Positions 15,621 through 23,441 of a stretch of DNA of 64,000 nucleotides are shown here, in pieces. Position 1 is the first letter of the stretch. Every line of letters begins with the position of its first letter. A program made the position numbers and the translations under genes. The notes beneath the pieces are model-generated. The model made no database searches and was not told the origin of the DNA. It saw only the letters and a program-made list of their open reading frames with translations. This stretch comes from Actinosynnema sp040640215. Lineage in GTDB: Bacteria > Actinomycetota > Actinomycetes > Mycobacteriales > Pseudonocardiaceae. Where the stretch lies: NCBI RefSeq assembly GCF_040640215.1, contig NZ_JBFABG010000010.1:1-64000 (forward strand). Direction: 5' to 3'.

Positions 15621-16520
15621 ATGACGATCACGGTTCTCGACACCTGCCCGGCCATCCGGGAGATCCTGCGGGCCGCGCCGGCGGACCGCCCCGGGCTGCT
15701 GCGGGCCGTGCTGGAGCCCGCCGCCGGGATGTACCGGTACTTCCCCGGCGAGGTCGACCTCGTCGCGATGCACCGGATGTCGTCGGGCTTCCCGCTGGAC
15801 CGCGACGAGGACCGGTGCCTGGAGGCGCTGGGCGCGTTGCGCGACGCGGACGCGTGGGGTCGGATCGGGCGTGCGCTGGAGGACGCCCTGGCCGTGCAGC
15901 TCGCCGCGACGCCGGGCCTGGCGGTCCCGGACATCACGGTGCTCCTCGTGCTCGGCGACCCCGGTGACGAGCACTTCACGGGACCGAACCTGGGCATGAC
16001 GGCGAACGGCAGCGTGCCCGGCCACCTGTTCCTCACCCTCTGGCCGTACCCGGAGAACCTGGCGCGGCTGGAGGCGACGGCGGTCCACGAGCTGAACCAC
16101 AACCTGCGCTACGGCAGCGGTTCCGTGGTCTGGGACCCGGCGACGGTCACCGTGGGGGAGCACGTGGTGTCCGAGGGGCTGGCCGACGCGTTCGCGCGGC
16201 AGTTGTACGGCGACGAGCTCGGGTACACGCGGATCGGCGTGCCGCACCTGCACGACGACGCGGTGTTCGCCAAGGTCGTCTCCGGGCTCGGGGTGACCGG
16301 GATGGAGAACTTCACCGCCTGGGTGCACGGCGACGCGACCGCCGTCCGGTACGGGGCGACGCCGGTCGGCCTGCCCACCGGCGCGGGTTACGCCGCGGGC
16401 AACCGGCTGGTCGACGCCTACCTGGCCGCGACCGGCCGCACGGCGGCGGAAGCGCTTCTGGTGGACAGCCGGGAGGTCGTCGAGACCGCGCTCCGCGTCG
16501 GTGCCCGCGACCGGTCCTGA
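15621..16520 (+). CDS. DUF2268-type predicted zinc protease
   Basis: 299 residues, no signal peptide. The motif AVHELNHNLRYG carries HExxH (zinc ligands and catalytic Glu), and VVSEGLADAFARQLYGD about 35 residues on supplies the third Glu ligand, the pattern of DUF2268 putative Zn-dependent proteases. The ATG is 8 nt after the -10 element, so the transcript is probably leaderless. The promoter looks MerR-controlled but no merR gene is in the neighbourhood. Substrate unknown. Confidence 0.75.
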   Translation: MTITVLDTCPAIREILRAAPADRPGLLRAVLEPAAGMYRYFPGEVDLVAMHRMSSGFPLDRDEDRCLEALGALRDADAWGRIGRALEDALAVQLAATPGLAVPDITVLLVLGDPGDEHFTGPNLGMTANGSVPGHLFLTLWPYPENLARLEATAVHELNHNLRYGSGSVVWDPATVTVGEHVVSEGLADAFARQLYGDELGYTRIGVPHLHDDAVFAKVVSGLGVTGMENFTAWVHGDATAVRYGATPVGLPTGAGYAAGNRLVDAYLAATGRTAAEALLVDSREVVETALRVGARDRS

Positions 16521-16661
16521 GATCGGCGGCTAGATCGCCGCGAAGGTCGTGTTCGAGGATTTCGCCGGGAATGCGCCGGTGGAGTCCGAGGTAAAAAGGA
16601 TTGCGTGATCAATCGGTGGCGCGCATACTTCGATCACATCACCGGACGAAGGGTGCGGGTC

Positions 16662-16793
16662 ATGGCGGTCGAGGGCGAGCGGGCGGAACGGCATTCGCGG
16701 CACCACGCCGCCGCCGGCGTGCTCGGTGCGCACCCCGCACCGGCCACGGCCCGGCCCGAACCGGTGCTGCTCCAGGTGATCGCCTCGCCCTGA
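16662..16793 (+). CDS. Small hypothetical protein, 43 residues
   Basis: ATG preceded by GAAGGG; the frame encodes MAVEGERAERHSRHHAAAG followed by VLGAHPAPATARPEPVLL and QVIASP with good third-position G/C bias. A strong hairpin terminator with a T-rich tail starts 25 nt after the stop, supporting an expressed unit. No known family; His/Ala/Pro-rich, probably unstructured. Confidence 0.4.
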   Translation: MAVEGERAERHSRHHAAAGVLGAHPAPATARPEPVLLQVIASP

Positions 16794-16817
16794 CCTCGGT
16801 CTGGACGCGATCACGCG

Positions 16818-16858
16818 GAGCCGCCCATCGGGACACCGATCCGGGCGGCTCTTCCTTT
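16818..16858 (+). terminator. Intrinsic terminator with T-rich tail
   Basis: GAGCCGCCC (16818-16826) pairs with GGGCGGCTC (16843-16851) followed by TTCCTTTC. One of the few classical Rho-independent forms in the window. Confidence 0.7.
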
Positions 16859-16899
16859 CGGGCATTCTCCGACGGATTTCTGTTATGCGGTGTACGTCG

Positions 16900-17010
16900 G
16901 GTGCGGAATGGTCGGTAGAAGCCGTTCGTCATTCCCGGATTGCCGAGTGCCGACCATTGTCGGGTGTTGTTGCCCGGGAGGTCCGGGTTCGAGTCCGGTG
17001 GGGGAGCGAG
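16900..17010 (+). other. Degenerate tRNA-like segment
   Basis: GGTTCGAGTCC at 16986-16996 is a canonical T-loop, and GGTCGGTAGAAGCC near 16910 resembles a D arm, but no acceptor stem or normal T stem can be formed. AATGGTCGG (16907-16915) also pairs exactly with CCGACCATT (16951-16959). It precedes two better tRNA-like elements. Confidence 0.3.
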
Positions 17011-17030
17011 CCGTCCGCGTGGCGGCACCA

Positions 17031-17101
17031 GGGGGACGCGCCGGGCGCAGACGATCCTTGCAAGATCGTCGGGGAGGGTCCGACACCCTCGTCCTCCACC
17101 A
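17031..17101 (+). tRNA. tRNA-Ala(TGC)-like element with reduced D arm
   Basis: A cloverleaf can be drawn by hand. The acceptor GGGGGAC (17031-17037) pairs fully with GTCCTCC (17091-17097), including a G3:T70 pair, the main alanine identity element. The anticodon stem GACGATC/GATCGTC holds loop CTTGCAA with anticodon TGC. The T stem GAGGG/CCCTC holds loop TCCGACA, and discriminator A is followed by encoded CCA (17099-17101). The region for the D arm is only about 12 nt, enough for a 3-bp mini-hairpin. Total 68 nt before CCA versus 73 or more normally. It may be a non-canonical tRNA or a decayed one. Confidence 0.45.
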
Positions 17102-17134
17102 CCCGCAGCGGGTTCGGCCGCCGGCGGGACAGTT

Positions 17135-17211
17135 GTGACCGAGGCCGAAGCAGTCGAGGCACCAGATCGTGGTTCTGGTCGAAGCCGGTGCGAGTCCGGT
17201 CGGTCACCCCA
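17135..17211 (+). tRNA. tRNA-His(GTG)-like element with C at position 33
   Basis: All four stems form: acceptor GTGACCG/CGGTCAC, D stem GCC/GGC with an 11-nt loop, anticodon stem CCAGA/TCTGG with loop TCGTGGT (anticodon GTG), and T stem GCCGG/CCGGT with loop TGCGAGT. The discriminator is C and CCA is encoded at 17209-17211, both as in histidine tRNA. Departures from normal: C instead of the universal T33, G for T55, no GG in the D loop, and no G at -1. Length 74 nt before CCA. Confidence 0.45.
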
Positions 17212-17259
17212 AACCCCGCACCCGTCCGTTCCACCGTGGAACCCGGTCGGCGTCCGTCC

Positions 17260-17305
17260 GTGCGACCGGGGGCGGCGACGTCGTTGGCACCGCCCCCGGT
17301 CGCAC
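17260..17305. terminator. 16-bp hairpin closing the tRNA-like region
   Basis: GTGCGACCGGGGGCGG (17260-17275) pairs exactly with 17290-17305 over a 14-nt loop, just past the stop of the convergent metalloprotease gene. Probably terminates both sides. Confidence 0.65.
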
Positions 17306-17309
17306 GCCC

Positions 17310-19418
17310 TCAGCGCCCGAGCACCACGCAGGTGGCGGTCGCGGTCCTGGTCGGGTCGCTCTCCGAGGTGGCCGTCAGGGACACCTTGGTCAGCAACGGC
17401 CCGCCGGACCGCCGCACGTGCACCGGGACCTGGACGTGGCGGCCGAACTGGGCCGTGGCCAGCGCGTTGGGCACGTCGACGGTCCAGCCCGCCGCCGCCG
17501 TCGCGGAAACGCGGTAGACGTCGCCACCGAGGTACCGGGCCACGTCCTCCGGGTGCTGCCCGGCCGGGGTCGCCCCGCGCCCGGTGTTGAACAACGGGAA
17601 CTCGCAGGTCGCCACGCCGTCCTTGCCGGTCCGACCGGCGGTGGGCAGGACCCGCACGCCCCGCCGCTGCGGGCCCGCGCCGTCCAGCGACCGGATCGCG
17701 ACGGTGTAGGACAGGACGCCCTGCCGGTCGCGCTCGACGTCGAGCACGTAGAAGTGCAGGCGGTTGGCCTGGTCGACGTACTCGTACTCGCTGCCCGAGT
17801 TCGTGCCGGCGTGGAACAGGGCGTCGGAGAGCTGCCGGTAGTCGCCGACCGTGATGGGCACCTCGCGCCCGTCCGGCAGGACGTAGTCGGTCATGCCGAT
17901 GTCCTGCGGGTTGGCGTCGACCACCCACGCGAACGGCGCGCGGTCCTCGTTCTTGGTCTTGGCGAGCAGCACGCCCGCGTCCGGCGTGAACGAGTCCGCG
18001 CCCATCCGGTCCACGACCTCGACCGTGTAGTTCTGGTAGCCGCCGCCGTCGCACAGCGGGTCGGTCCGGATGTCGCAGGCGGGGGCGAGGTCGCCGGTGT
18101 CGAGCGCGACGTTCACGCCGGAGAGCCCGTCGCCGCCGGGCTGGACGGTCCGGGCGGTGACCCGGGCGACGACCGTGCCGGACTCGTCGAGCGCCTCGCG
18201 GGAGAGCCGCAGCACGTTGCGCTCGTCCACGATGCCGAGCTTGATCTTGTTGCGCAGCACGTGCTGCGCGCCCAGCGACGCGCCCGCCGTGGCCGGGATG
18301 ACCCAGCGCGAGTGCGGGCCGCCGGGACCGTTGAACGAGCCCCGGGACAGCATGTCCCAGATCCCGGTGTACGCGCGGCGCGGCGGGTTGCCGTAGGGGT
18401 TGTTGTAGTTGTCGCCGATGCCCAGCAGGTGGCTGAGCTCGTGCGCGTACACGCCCTGGCCCGAGCTCTCCGCCTGCGTGGACGAGCCGCCGCCGGCGTT
18501 GGGCCAAATCGCGGACCCCGCCGCCCACGAGGTCCAGTCGACGTACCGGGTGCGCGACCAGTTCGGCAGCGCGGGGTCGGGCGGGCCGAACTCGTCGGGC
18601 ACGTCCTCCTTCGTCGCGAACTTCATCGTCCCGAACTCCTGCCAGGTCCCGGACTCGTCCTGGCCGGCCGACAGGAAGTAGACGAAGTCGAAGCCGGCGG
18701 GCACCTGGGCCCCGACGTCGGCGACCCACGCGGCGCGGCCGTCGGTGCGGATGTCGCGGTCGCACCGGTCACCGGCCGGGCAGCCGGTGCCCTCCTGGAA
18801 CTCCATCGCGTACTCGTGGTCCTTGCCCGGCATGGTGTACGGGCCGAAGCCGGCGAGCTCGACGCCGTAGCGCCCGCCGGAGTCCTCCATCCAGTACTCG
18901 TGCACGGTGTGGCCCCGGTTGAGCCCGTTCGGCTTGTTCAGGAAGTCCTGGTAGAACCGCGCGACCTGGTCCCGGGGGACGTCGTGGGCCTCGGCGCTGG
19001 GGTTGCCGAACACCGTCGACCCCTGCGGCTGGGTCACCACGAACGGCTGGTCGGAGTAGTCCAGCAGCACCAGCGCGCCCTTGAAGGTGCGGACCGAGCC
19101 CTTGACCGCCGGGTCGGCCCAGTCGGTGCCGGGGATCTGCCGGTAGTCCCGCTCCCAGGTCATGTGGTCGGGGTTGACCCAGTTCTGGGGGTCGACGGGG
19201 CCCGGGAACCCGGCCTGCGCCGCGACGCGCGCGGTGTCCCGCGTCTGCTGCCAGGGCTGCTGCCGAGGCCAGTGGTCGTACTGCCAGGGGTGCTCCGGCG
19301 CGTCCGGAGCGGCGGCGAGCGCGCCGGTGTTGCCCGCGGTCAGCGCGGCGACCGAGAACAACGCGGCCACCACGAGCACAGAGCGCCTGTGCCTACGACG
19401 GACCCGAGTGTGATTCAT
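17310..19418 (-). CDS. Secreted M6-like zinc metalloprotease
   Basis: 702 residues. A twin-Arg-containing basic n-region (MNHTRVRRRHRRS) and hydrophobic core ending ALAAAP indicate export. AHELSHLLGIGD (residues 325-336) is HExxHxxGxxD, the zinc site of M6/immune-inhibitor-A-type peptidases; surrounding DFVYFLSAGQDESGTW and YTGIWDMLSRGSF (the Met turn) also fit that group. The C-terminal 200 residues are beta-rich (TVEVVDRMGADSFTPDAGVL and on) and probably carry an adhesion or stability domain. The ATG is preceded by GGAGGTGGC. Single gene, likely an extracellular protein-degrading enzyme. Confidence 0.82.
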   Translation of the reverse strand: MNHTRVRRRHRRSVLVVAALFSVAALTAGNTGALAAAPDAPEHPWQYDHWPRQQPWQQTRDTARVAAQAGFPGPVDPQNWVNPDHMTWERDYRQIPGTDWADPAVKGSVRTFKGALVLLDYSDQPFVVTQPQGSTVFGNPSAEAHDVPRDQVARFYQDFLNKPNGLNRGHTVHEYWMEDSGGRYGVELAGFGPYTMPGKDHEYAMEFQEGTGCPAGDRCDRDIRTDGRAAWVADVGAQVPAGFDFVYFLSAGQDESGTWQEFGTMKFATKEDVPDEFGPPDPALPNWSRTRYVDWTSWAAGSAIWPNAGGGSSTQAESSGQGVYAHELSHLLGIGDNYNNPYGNPPRRAYTGIWDMLSRGSFNGPGGPHSRWVIPATAGASLGAQHVLRNKIKLGIVDERNVLRLSREALDESGTVVARVTARTVQPGGDGLSGVNVALDTGDLAPACDIRTDPLCDGGGYQNYTVEVVDRMGADSFTPDAGVLLAKTKNEDRAPFAWVVDANPQDIGMTDYVLPDGREVPITVGDYRQLSDALFHAGTNSGSEYEYVDQANRLHFYVLDVERDRQGVLSYTVAIRSLDGAGPQRRGVRVLPTAGRTGKDGVATCEFPLFNTGRGATPAGQHPEDVARYLGGDVYRVSATAAAGWTVDVPNALATAQFGRHVQVPVHVRRSGGPLLTKVSLTATSESDPTRTATATCVVLGR

Positions 19419-19583
19419 GCCACCTCCGAGGTGTGATCCACCCACGCTAACGGCCGTCCCTCACCCGGCACGGCCGGTGAATCCGTTGTCAGTTGACGGC
19501 ACTCGTCCCCTGACTGCCGACGGCGACTGACAGGACGTGCGGCGGGCGGCATCCCGGGGCGGGGGAACCGACGAGGGGGTCTG

Positions 19584-20228
19584 GTGCGCGTGGAGGAGTT
19601 CTTGGCCGAGCGGGATCACGTGCTGGTCGCGTTCGACGGGCCGATCGCCGAGTTGCCGCCCGCCGGGTCGGTCGCGGACCGGTTGCGGGTGCTGGTGGCA
19701 GAAGGCGGGCTGTCGCGGGAGGTGCGGCGGACCGACGACCCGTTCGAGGTCCTGGCGCACGCGGCGGAGATCGGGCCGGCGACCGCACGGGCGGTGTACG
19801 CGCAGTTGTGCCGGATCGAGCACGAACTGGTGGCGTTCGCCGAGGTCGCGCCCGGCGTCCGGGGTGCGCTGGCCGCGATCACCCGCGCGGGCACCCACAT
19901 CACCGCGGTGACCGGGCTGGACCCCGAGGCGGCGCGCACGTTCCTGGTGCTGCACGGGTTGAGCGACGTGGTGCGCCACGTGGTCGGCCGGGCCGGTCCG
20001 GATGGCGCGGGCCTGCCGCCCGCCCCGGACCTGGTCGCCCTGGCGGTCCACGAGCGGGCCTTCCCGGTGGGGTCGTGCGCGTTCGTCGGCGGCACCGGCC
20101 CCGATCTCGCCGCCGCCCGCGCGGCGGGCGTGGAGGCGCTCCGCTACCGGCGCGCCCCGGACGCCGCCGACCGGGTGACGCCGCCCAATCCCTGGTTCGA
20201 CGCGCTGTCCGCGCCGACCAAGAGGTGA
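19584..20228 (+). CDS. HAD-like protein lacking the nucleophile Asp
   Basis: 214 residues with the overall HAD layout: motif I region HVLVAFDGPIAEL near residue 16, a helical cap, motif II ITAVTGLDPEAA and motif IV region SCAFVGGTGPDLAAARAAG. In active HAD phosphatases motif I is DxDG with the first Asp as nucleophile; here it is AFDG, so that Asp is Ala. Motif IV (normally GDxxxD) reads GGTGPD. The enzyme is therefore probably inactive as a phosphatase and may bind a ligand instead. GTG start with GAGGGGG upstream. Single gene. Confidence 0.65.
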   Translation: MRVEEFLAERDHVLVAFDGPIAELPPAGSVADRLRVLVAEGGLSREVRRTDDPFEVLAHAAEIGPATARAVYAQLCRIEHELVAFAEVAPGVRGALAAITRAGTHITAVTGLDPEAARTFLVLHGLSDVVRHVVGRAGPDGAGLPPAPDLVALAVHERAFPVGSCAFVGGTGPDLAAARAAGVEALRYRRAPDAADRVTPPNPWFDALSAPTKR

Positions 20229-20273
20229 CCCGCCCGCAGGACTGCGGACCGCCGGGCGGGCGGACAGTCCACA

Positions 20274-20843
20274 GTGGAGGAACCCGGGAGTCGCCGCACG
20301 GCGCGTACGGCGAAGACGCGCCGGCACGACGGGACACCACGGGTCTACTTGCGGTGGGCCGCGCCGGATCGCACCTCGCCGAGCGTGACGTTCAACGACC
20401 ACCTGGGCGCGCGGACGGTGGTCGACCACCTGCTGTGGCACGGCTACCAGGACGTCGTCTGCGTGGCCGGGGAGATCGGGGCCGGGCCGGCGGAAGGCCG
20501 CGAGGGCGGTCGGCGGCAGGCGATGGAGAGCCCCGACCGGCCCCGCGCGATCTGCGCCACGACCGACGAGCAGGCACTCGTGACCATCCGCACGGCGACG
20601 AGCCTGGGCCTGCGGGTGCCCGACGGCCTGGCGGTCGTGGGCTTCGACGGCGTGCGCGAGGCGCGGCTCGGCAGTTTTCCGCTCACCACCGTGGGCCTGC
20701 CGTTCGAGGAGTTCGCGGTGCGCGCCTTCGACGCCTTGGGCGCGGTCTTCCACGACGGCGGGAGTCCGTCCGCGCCGGTGGTGCCGGACGGCACGCTCAG
20801 CGTCGGCGTCACGTGCGGGTGCGCGCCCGGTCCCACCGCCTGA
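20274..20843 (+). pseudogene. Remnant of a LacI-family repressor
   Basis: The frame contains only the C-terminal periplasmic-binding-like part of a LacI/GalR regulator: SVTFNDHLGARTVVDHLLWH, ICATTDEQALVTIRTATSLG, then LRVPDGLAVVGFDGVREA and FPLTTVGLPFEEF. The DNA-binding helix-turn-helix and the first subdomain are missing, and about 40 residues appear deleted near EGREGGRRQAMES. The first 40 residues of the frame lack coding character. No operator-binding activity is expected. Confidence 0.65.
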
Positions 20844-20900
20844 CCGGACGGGCCGCGTCGAACCCCACCGGGAGGGCGCGGTGGGGCCGACGCGCGCGCA

Positions 20901-21365
20901 CTACGGCTGGGGCGGGTGCTCGGCCGACCCGTAGTTCGGGCTCAAGGACAGGGCGCTGAACCGGAACGGGCGGTCGACGCGGGTAAAGCCGAGCGGGCAG
21001 TGGCGGACGCCCGCGGGGAGGTAGACCGACCCGCTCGTCGTGATCGTGTGGCGGACGCCCTCGATGTCCAGGTAGATCTCGGCACCGAGGTCGTCCACGT
21101 CGTCCGGGTCGTTGCCGTGCCAGATGAGGACCTCGTCGTAGTCGTGCACGTGCTCCTTCACCCACTGCACCGGCTCGCTGCACGGGTTGATCCACGTGTA
21201 GGTCAGGTGGACCTTGCTCTCGGGGACCTCTTCCGAGCGCATGAGGGCGAGCGCCTCGCCCACGTTGTCCGGGTCGGGGATGCCGCTGCCGCCCCCTTCG
21301 TTGACGAGGTCGGCGAGGCAGTTCGGCATCTTCCTGACGAACAGGCGCTCGTACGGGCTGGTCAT
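20901..21365 (-). CDS. Cupin-fold protein of unknown function
   Basis: 154 residues, soluble. The segment KEHVHDYDEVLIWHG resembles cupin motif 1 with two His and a Glu, and SVYLPAGVRHCPLGF resembles motif 2, so a metal-binding jelly-roll is likely. The N-terminus (MTSPYERLFVRKMPNC) and the overall arrangement recur in small cupins annotated without function. ATG has GGAGGACGAG upstream. It lies between a LacI remnant and an ECF41 sigma gene, with no clear operon partner. Confidence 0.65.
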   Translation of the reverse strand: MTSPYERLFVRKMPNCLADLVNEGGGSGIPDPDNVGEALALMRSEEVPESKVHLTYTWINPCSEPVQWVKEHVHDYDEVLIWHGNDPDDVDDLGAEIYLDIEGVRHTITTSGSVYLPAGVRHCPLGFTRVDRPFRFSALSLSPNYGSAEHPPQP

Positions 21366-21579
21366 GGTCGCTCGTCCTCCAGGGCGGTTCGCCGGCGGGT
21401 TCGACCCCGACGCTAGCCATCCTCCGATCGCTTGGAGAAGTCACTCAGCTCCCCTTCCCCGGCATCGACGCCGGAAGTCCGGTGGTGCGGGTTCGCGGAG
21501 AGCCGGTCGCACGTGCCGGTGGCGGGCGTTCGTCGAGCGGGTGCGGTCGACTCCGTGCTGCCGGCACCGTCGCACCCGG

Positions 21580-22464
21580 TCAGACGCGGCCCACGGCGGC
21601 GAGCTTGTCCGGGTTCATCATCCAGAAGATCCGGTCGATGCCGTCCGCCGAGGCCGCCACGGTGAGCACCGTGACCACGGTGCCGTCCCGGCGCAGCAGC
21701 GCGGCGTCGGTGCCGTTGACCGACGTCCAGCCGATCTCGACACCCGTCCAGAAGTGGCCGGCGAACGCGCGGACGTACTTCGCCACGGTGGTCGCGCCGG
21801 CGACCGGGACGCGCGAGGCCCGCACCACGCCACCGCCGTCGGAGTAGCTCACCACGTCGGCGGCGAGCAGCTCCTCCAAGGCGGCCAGGTCGCCCCCGCG
21901 CGCCGCCGCGACGAACGCGGTCAGCAACCGGCGCTGCTCGGGCCCGGCCACGGGGGTGCGCCGCGCGTCGGCGAGCTGCCGACGCGCCCGGCTGACGAGC
22001 TGGCGGGCCGAGGACTCGGTGGCCTGGACGATCTCGGCGATCTGGCCGTAGGGGTAGCCGAACGCCTCGCGCAGCACGTACGCGGCCCGCTGCGTGGGCG
22101 TGAGCTTCTCCAGCAGGACCAGCACGGCGACTTCCAGCGCGGCGTCCCGCTCGGCACCCAACTGCGGGTCGGCCGAGGTGTCGACCGGTTCGGGCAGCCA
22201 GGGACCCGCGTAGACCTCGTGCCGCGCCCGCGCGGTGCGGCCGGCGTTGATGGCCGACCGGGTCGTGGCGGTGGCCAGGTAGGCGAGCGGGTCGAGCACC
22301 ACCGACCGGTCGCAGGACTGCCAGCGCAGCCACACGTCCTGCACCAGGTCCTCGGCGTCGACGGCGCTGCCCAGCATCCGGTAGGCGATGCCGAAGAGCC
22401 GGGGCCGCACCTCGGCGAACACGGCTGCGGCGTGGTCGAGGTCCCCGCCGACGGTTCCCGCCAT
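21580..22464 (-). CDS. ECF41-family (SigJ-type) RNA polymerase sigma factor
   Basis: 294 residues. Region 2 is RPRLFGIAYRMLGSAVDAED, region 4 is KLTPTQRAAYVLREAFGYPY with the helix-turn-helix up to SARQLVSRARRQL, and a SnoaL-like C-terminal domain of about 110 residues ends in DGIDRIFWMMNPDKLAAV. In ECF41 factors this fused domain replaces the anti-sigma factor and controls activity. ATG at 22464 follows GGGAGGAC. An ECF41-type promoter lies in front of the divergent NAD(P)-binding gene, the usual partner class for this group, so the pair probably forms a small regulon. The inducing signal is unknown. Confidence 0.88.
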   Translation of the reverse strand: MAGTVGGDLDHAAAVFAEVRPRLFGIAYRMLGSAVDAEDLVQDVWLRWQSCDRSVVLDPLAYLATATTRSAINAGRTARARHEVYAGPWLPEPVDTSADPQLGAERDAALEVAVLVLLEKLTPTQRAAYVLREAFGYPYGQIAEIVQATESSARQLVSRARRQLADARRTPVAGPEQRRLLTAFVAAARGGDLAALEELLAADVVSYSDGGGVVRASRVPVAGATTVAKYVRAFAGHFWTGVEIGWTSVNGTDAALLRRDGTVVTVLTVAASADGIDRIFWMMNPDKLAAVGRV

Positions 22465-22547
22465 GGTCGAGACGTCCTCCCACACCGCGCGGCCCGTCCG
22501 CGAACCGATCGCCGCCGATCCTACCGGCGGGCGTCGGACCGGCCCGC

Positions 22548-22574
22548 TGTCACGAATCGGGACCCTGCGCTGTC
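22548..22574 (+). promoter_or_regulatory. ECF41-type promoter
   Basis: TGTCACG, 16 nt, TGTC closely matches the published ECF41 pattern TGTCACA-N16-CGTC and lies about 55 nt upstream of the oxidoreductase gene divergent from the sigma factor. Confidence 0.65.
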
Positions 22575-22628
22575 CTGGTTGGCGTAGGCGCGTCCCGGAA
22601 CGGCCGGACGTCGGCGAGAGGAGTCACC

Positions 22629-23369
22629 ATGAAGGTCGTCGTGATCGGCGGAACCGGGCTGATCGGGTCGAACGTCGTCGCCCGGCTCGGCGGGCACGGG
22701 CACGAGGCGGTGGCGGCGGCACCCTCGACCGGGGTCGACACGATCACCGGCGACGGGGTCGAGGAGGCGGTGGCCGGCGCGGACGTGCTGGTCGACGTGT
22801 CCAACTCGCCGTCGTTCGCCGACGCCGACGTGCTGGAGTTCTTCCGCACCTCCACCACCACCCTGGTCGAGGCGGCCAGGAGCGCCGGGGTCGGGCACTA
22901 CGTCGCGCTGTCCGTGGTCGGTGCCGAGCGCGCGCCCGCGTCGGGGTACCTGCGCGCGAAGGTGGCCCAGGAGGAGCTGATCCGCGCGTCCGGGTTGCCC
23001 TGGTCGCTGGTGCGCGCCACGCAGTTCTTCGAGTTCGCCGGCGGCATCGCGGACTCGGCGACGGTCGCCGGCGTGGTGACCCTGCCGGACGGCGGCGTGC
23101 GGCCGGTGGCCGCCGCCGACGTGGCCGCGACCGTGGGCCGGACGGCGGTCGGCGCGCCGCTGGGCGACGTGGTCGAGATCGGCGGCCCCGAGGTGTTCGG
23201 CATGGACGGGTGGGTTCGGACGGTCCTGGCGGCGCGCCACGACCGGCGCGCGGTCGTCACCGACCCCGAGGCCCGCTACTTCGGCACCCGGCTGGAGGCG
23301 AAGACCCTGCTGCCCGGTCCGGGCTCGCTGGTCGGCACGACCCGGCTGGCGGACTGGCTGGCCGGCTGA
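22629..23369 (+). CDS. NmrA/SDR-type NAD(P)-binding oxidoreductase, ECF41 partner
   Basis: 246 residues. The N-terminal VVVIGGTGLIGSNVVARL is the dinucleotide-binding loop of atypical SDR proteins; later YLRAKVAQEELIRASGLPWS carries the conserved YxxxK. Substrate is unknown. ECF41 sigma genes are usually adjacent to carboxymuconolactone decarboxylases, oxidoreductases or epimerases of this type. ATG is preceded by GAGAGGAG. The promoter match upstream supports direct control by the neighbouring sigma factor. Confidence 0.82.
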   Translation: MKVVVIGGTGLIGSNVVARLGGHGHEAVAAAPSTGVDTITGDGVEEAVAGADVLVDVSNSPSFADADVLEFFRTSTTTLVEAARSAGVGHYVALSVVGAERAPASGYLRAKVAQEELIRASGLPWSLVRATQFFEFAGGIADSATVAGVVTLPDGGVRPVAAADVAATVGRTAVGAPLGDVVEIGGPEVFGMDGWVRTVLAARHDRRAVVTDPEARYFGTRLEAKTLLPGPGSLVGTTRLADWLAG

Positions 23370-23441
23370 CCCGCGCGGGCGGTACCGGCACCCGTGTGGT
23401 TCCGTGAGGTTCGCCGGGAGATCATCGGACGAGGGGGTCGC

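Noticed and set aside
16900..17010. A third complete tRNA
   Set aside because: T-loop and a D-like segment are visible, but no acceptor stem or full T stem forms; kept only as a degenerate segment.
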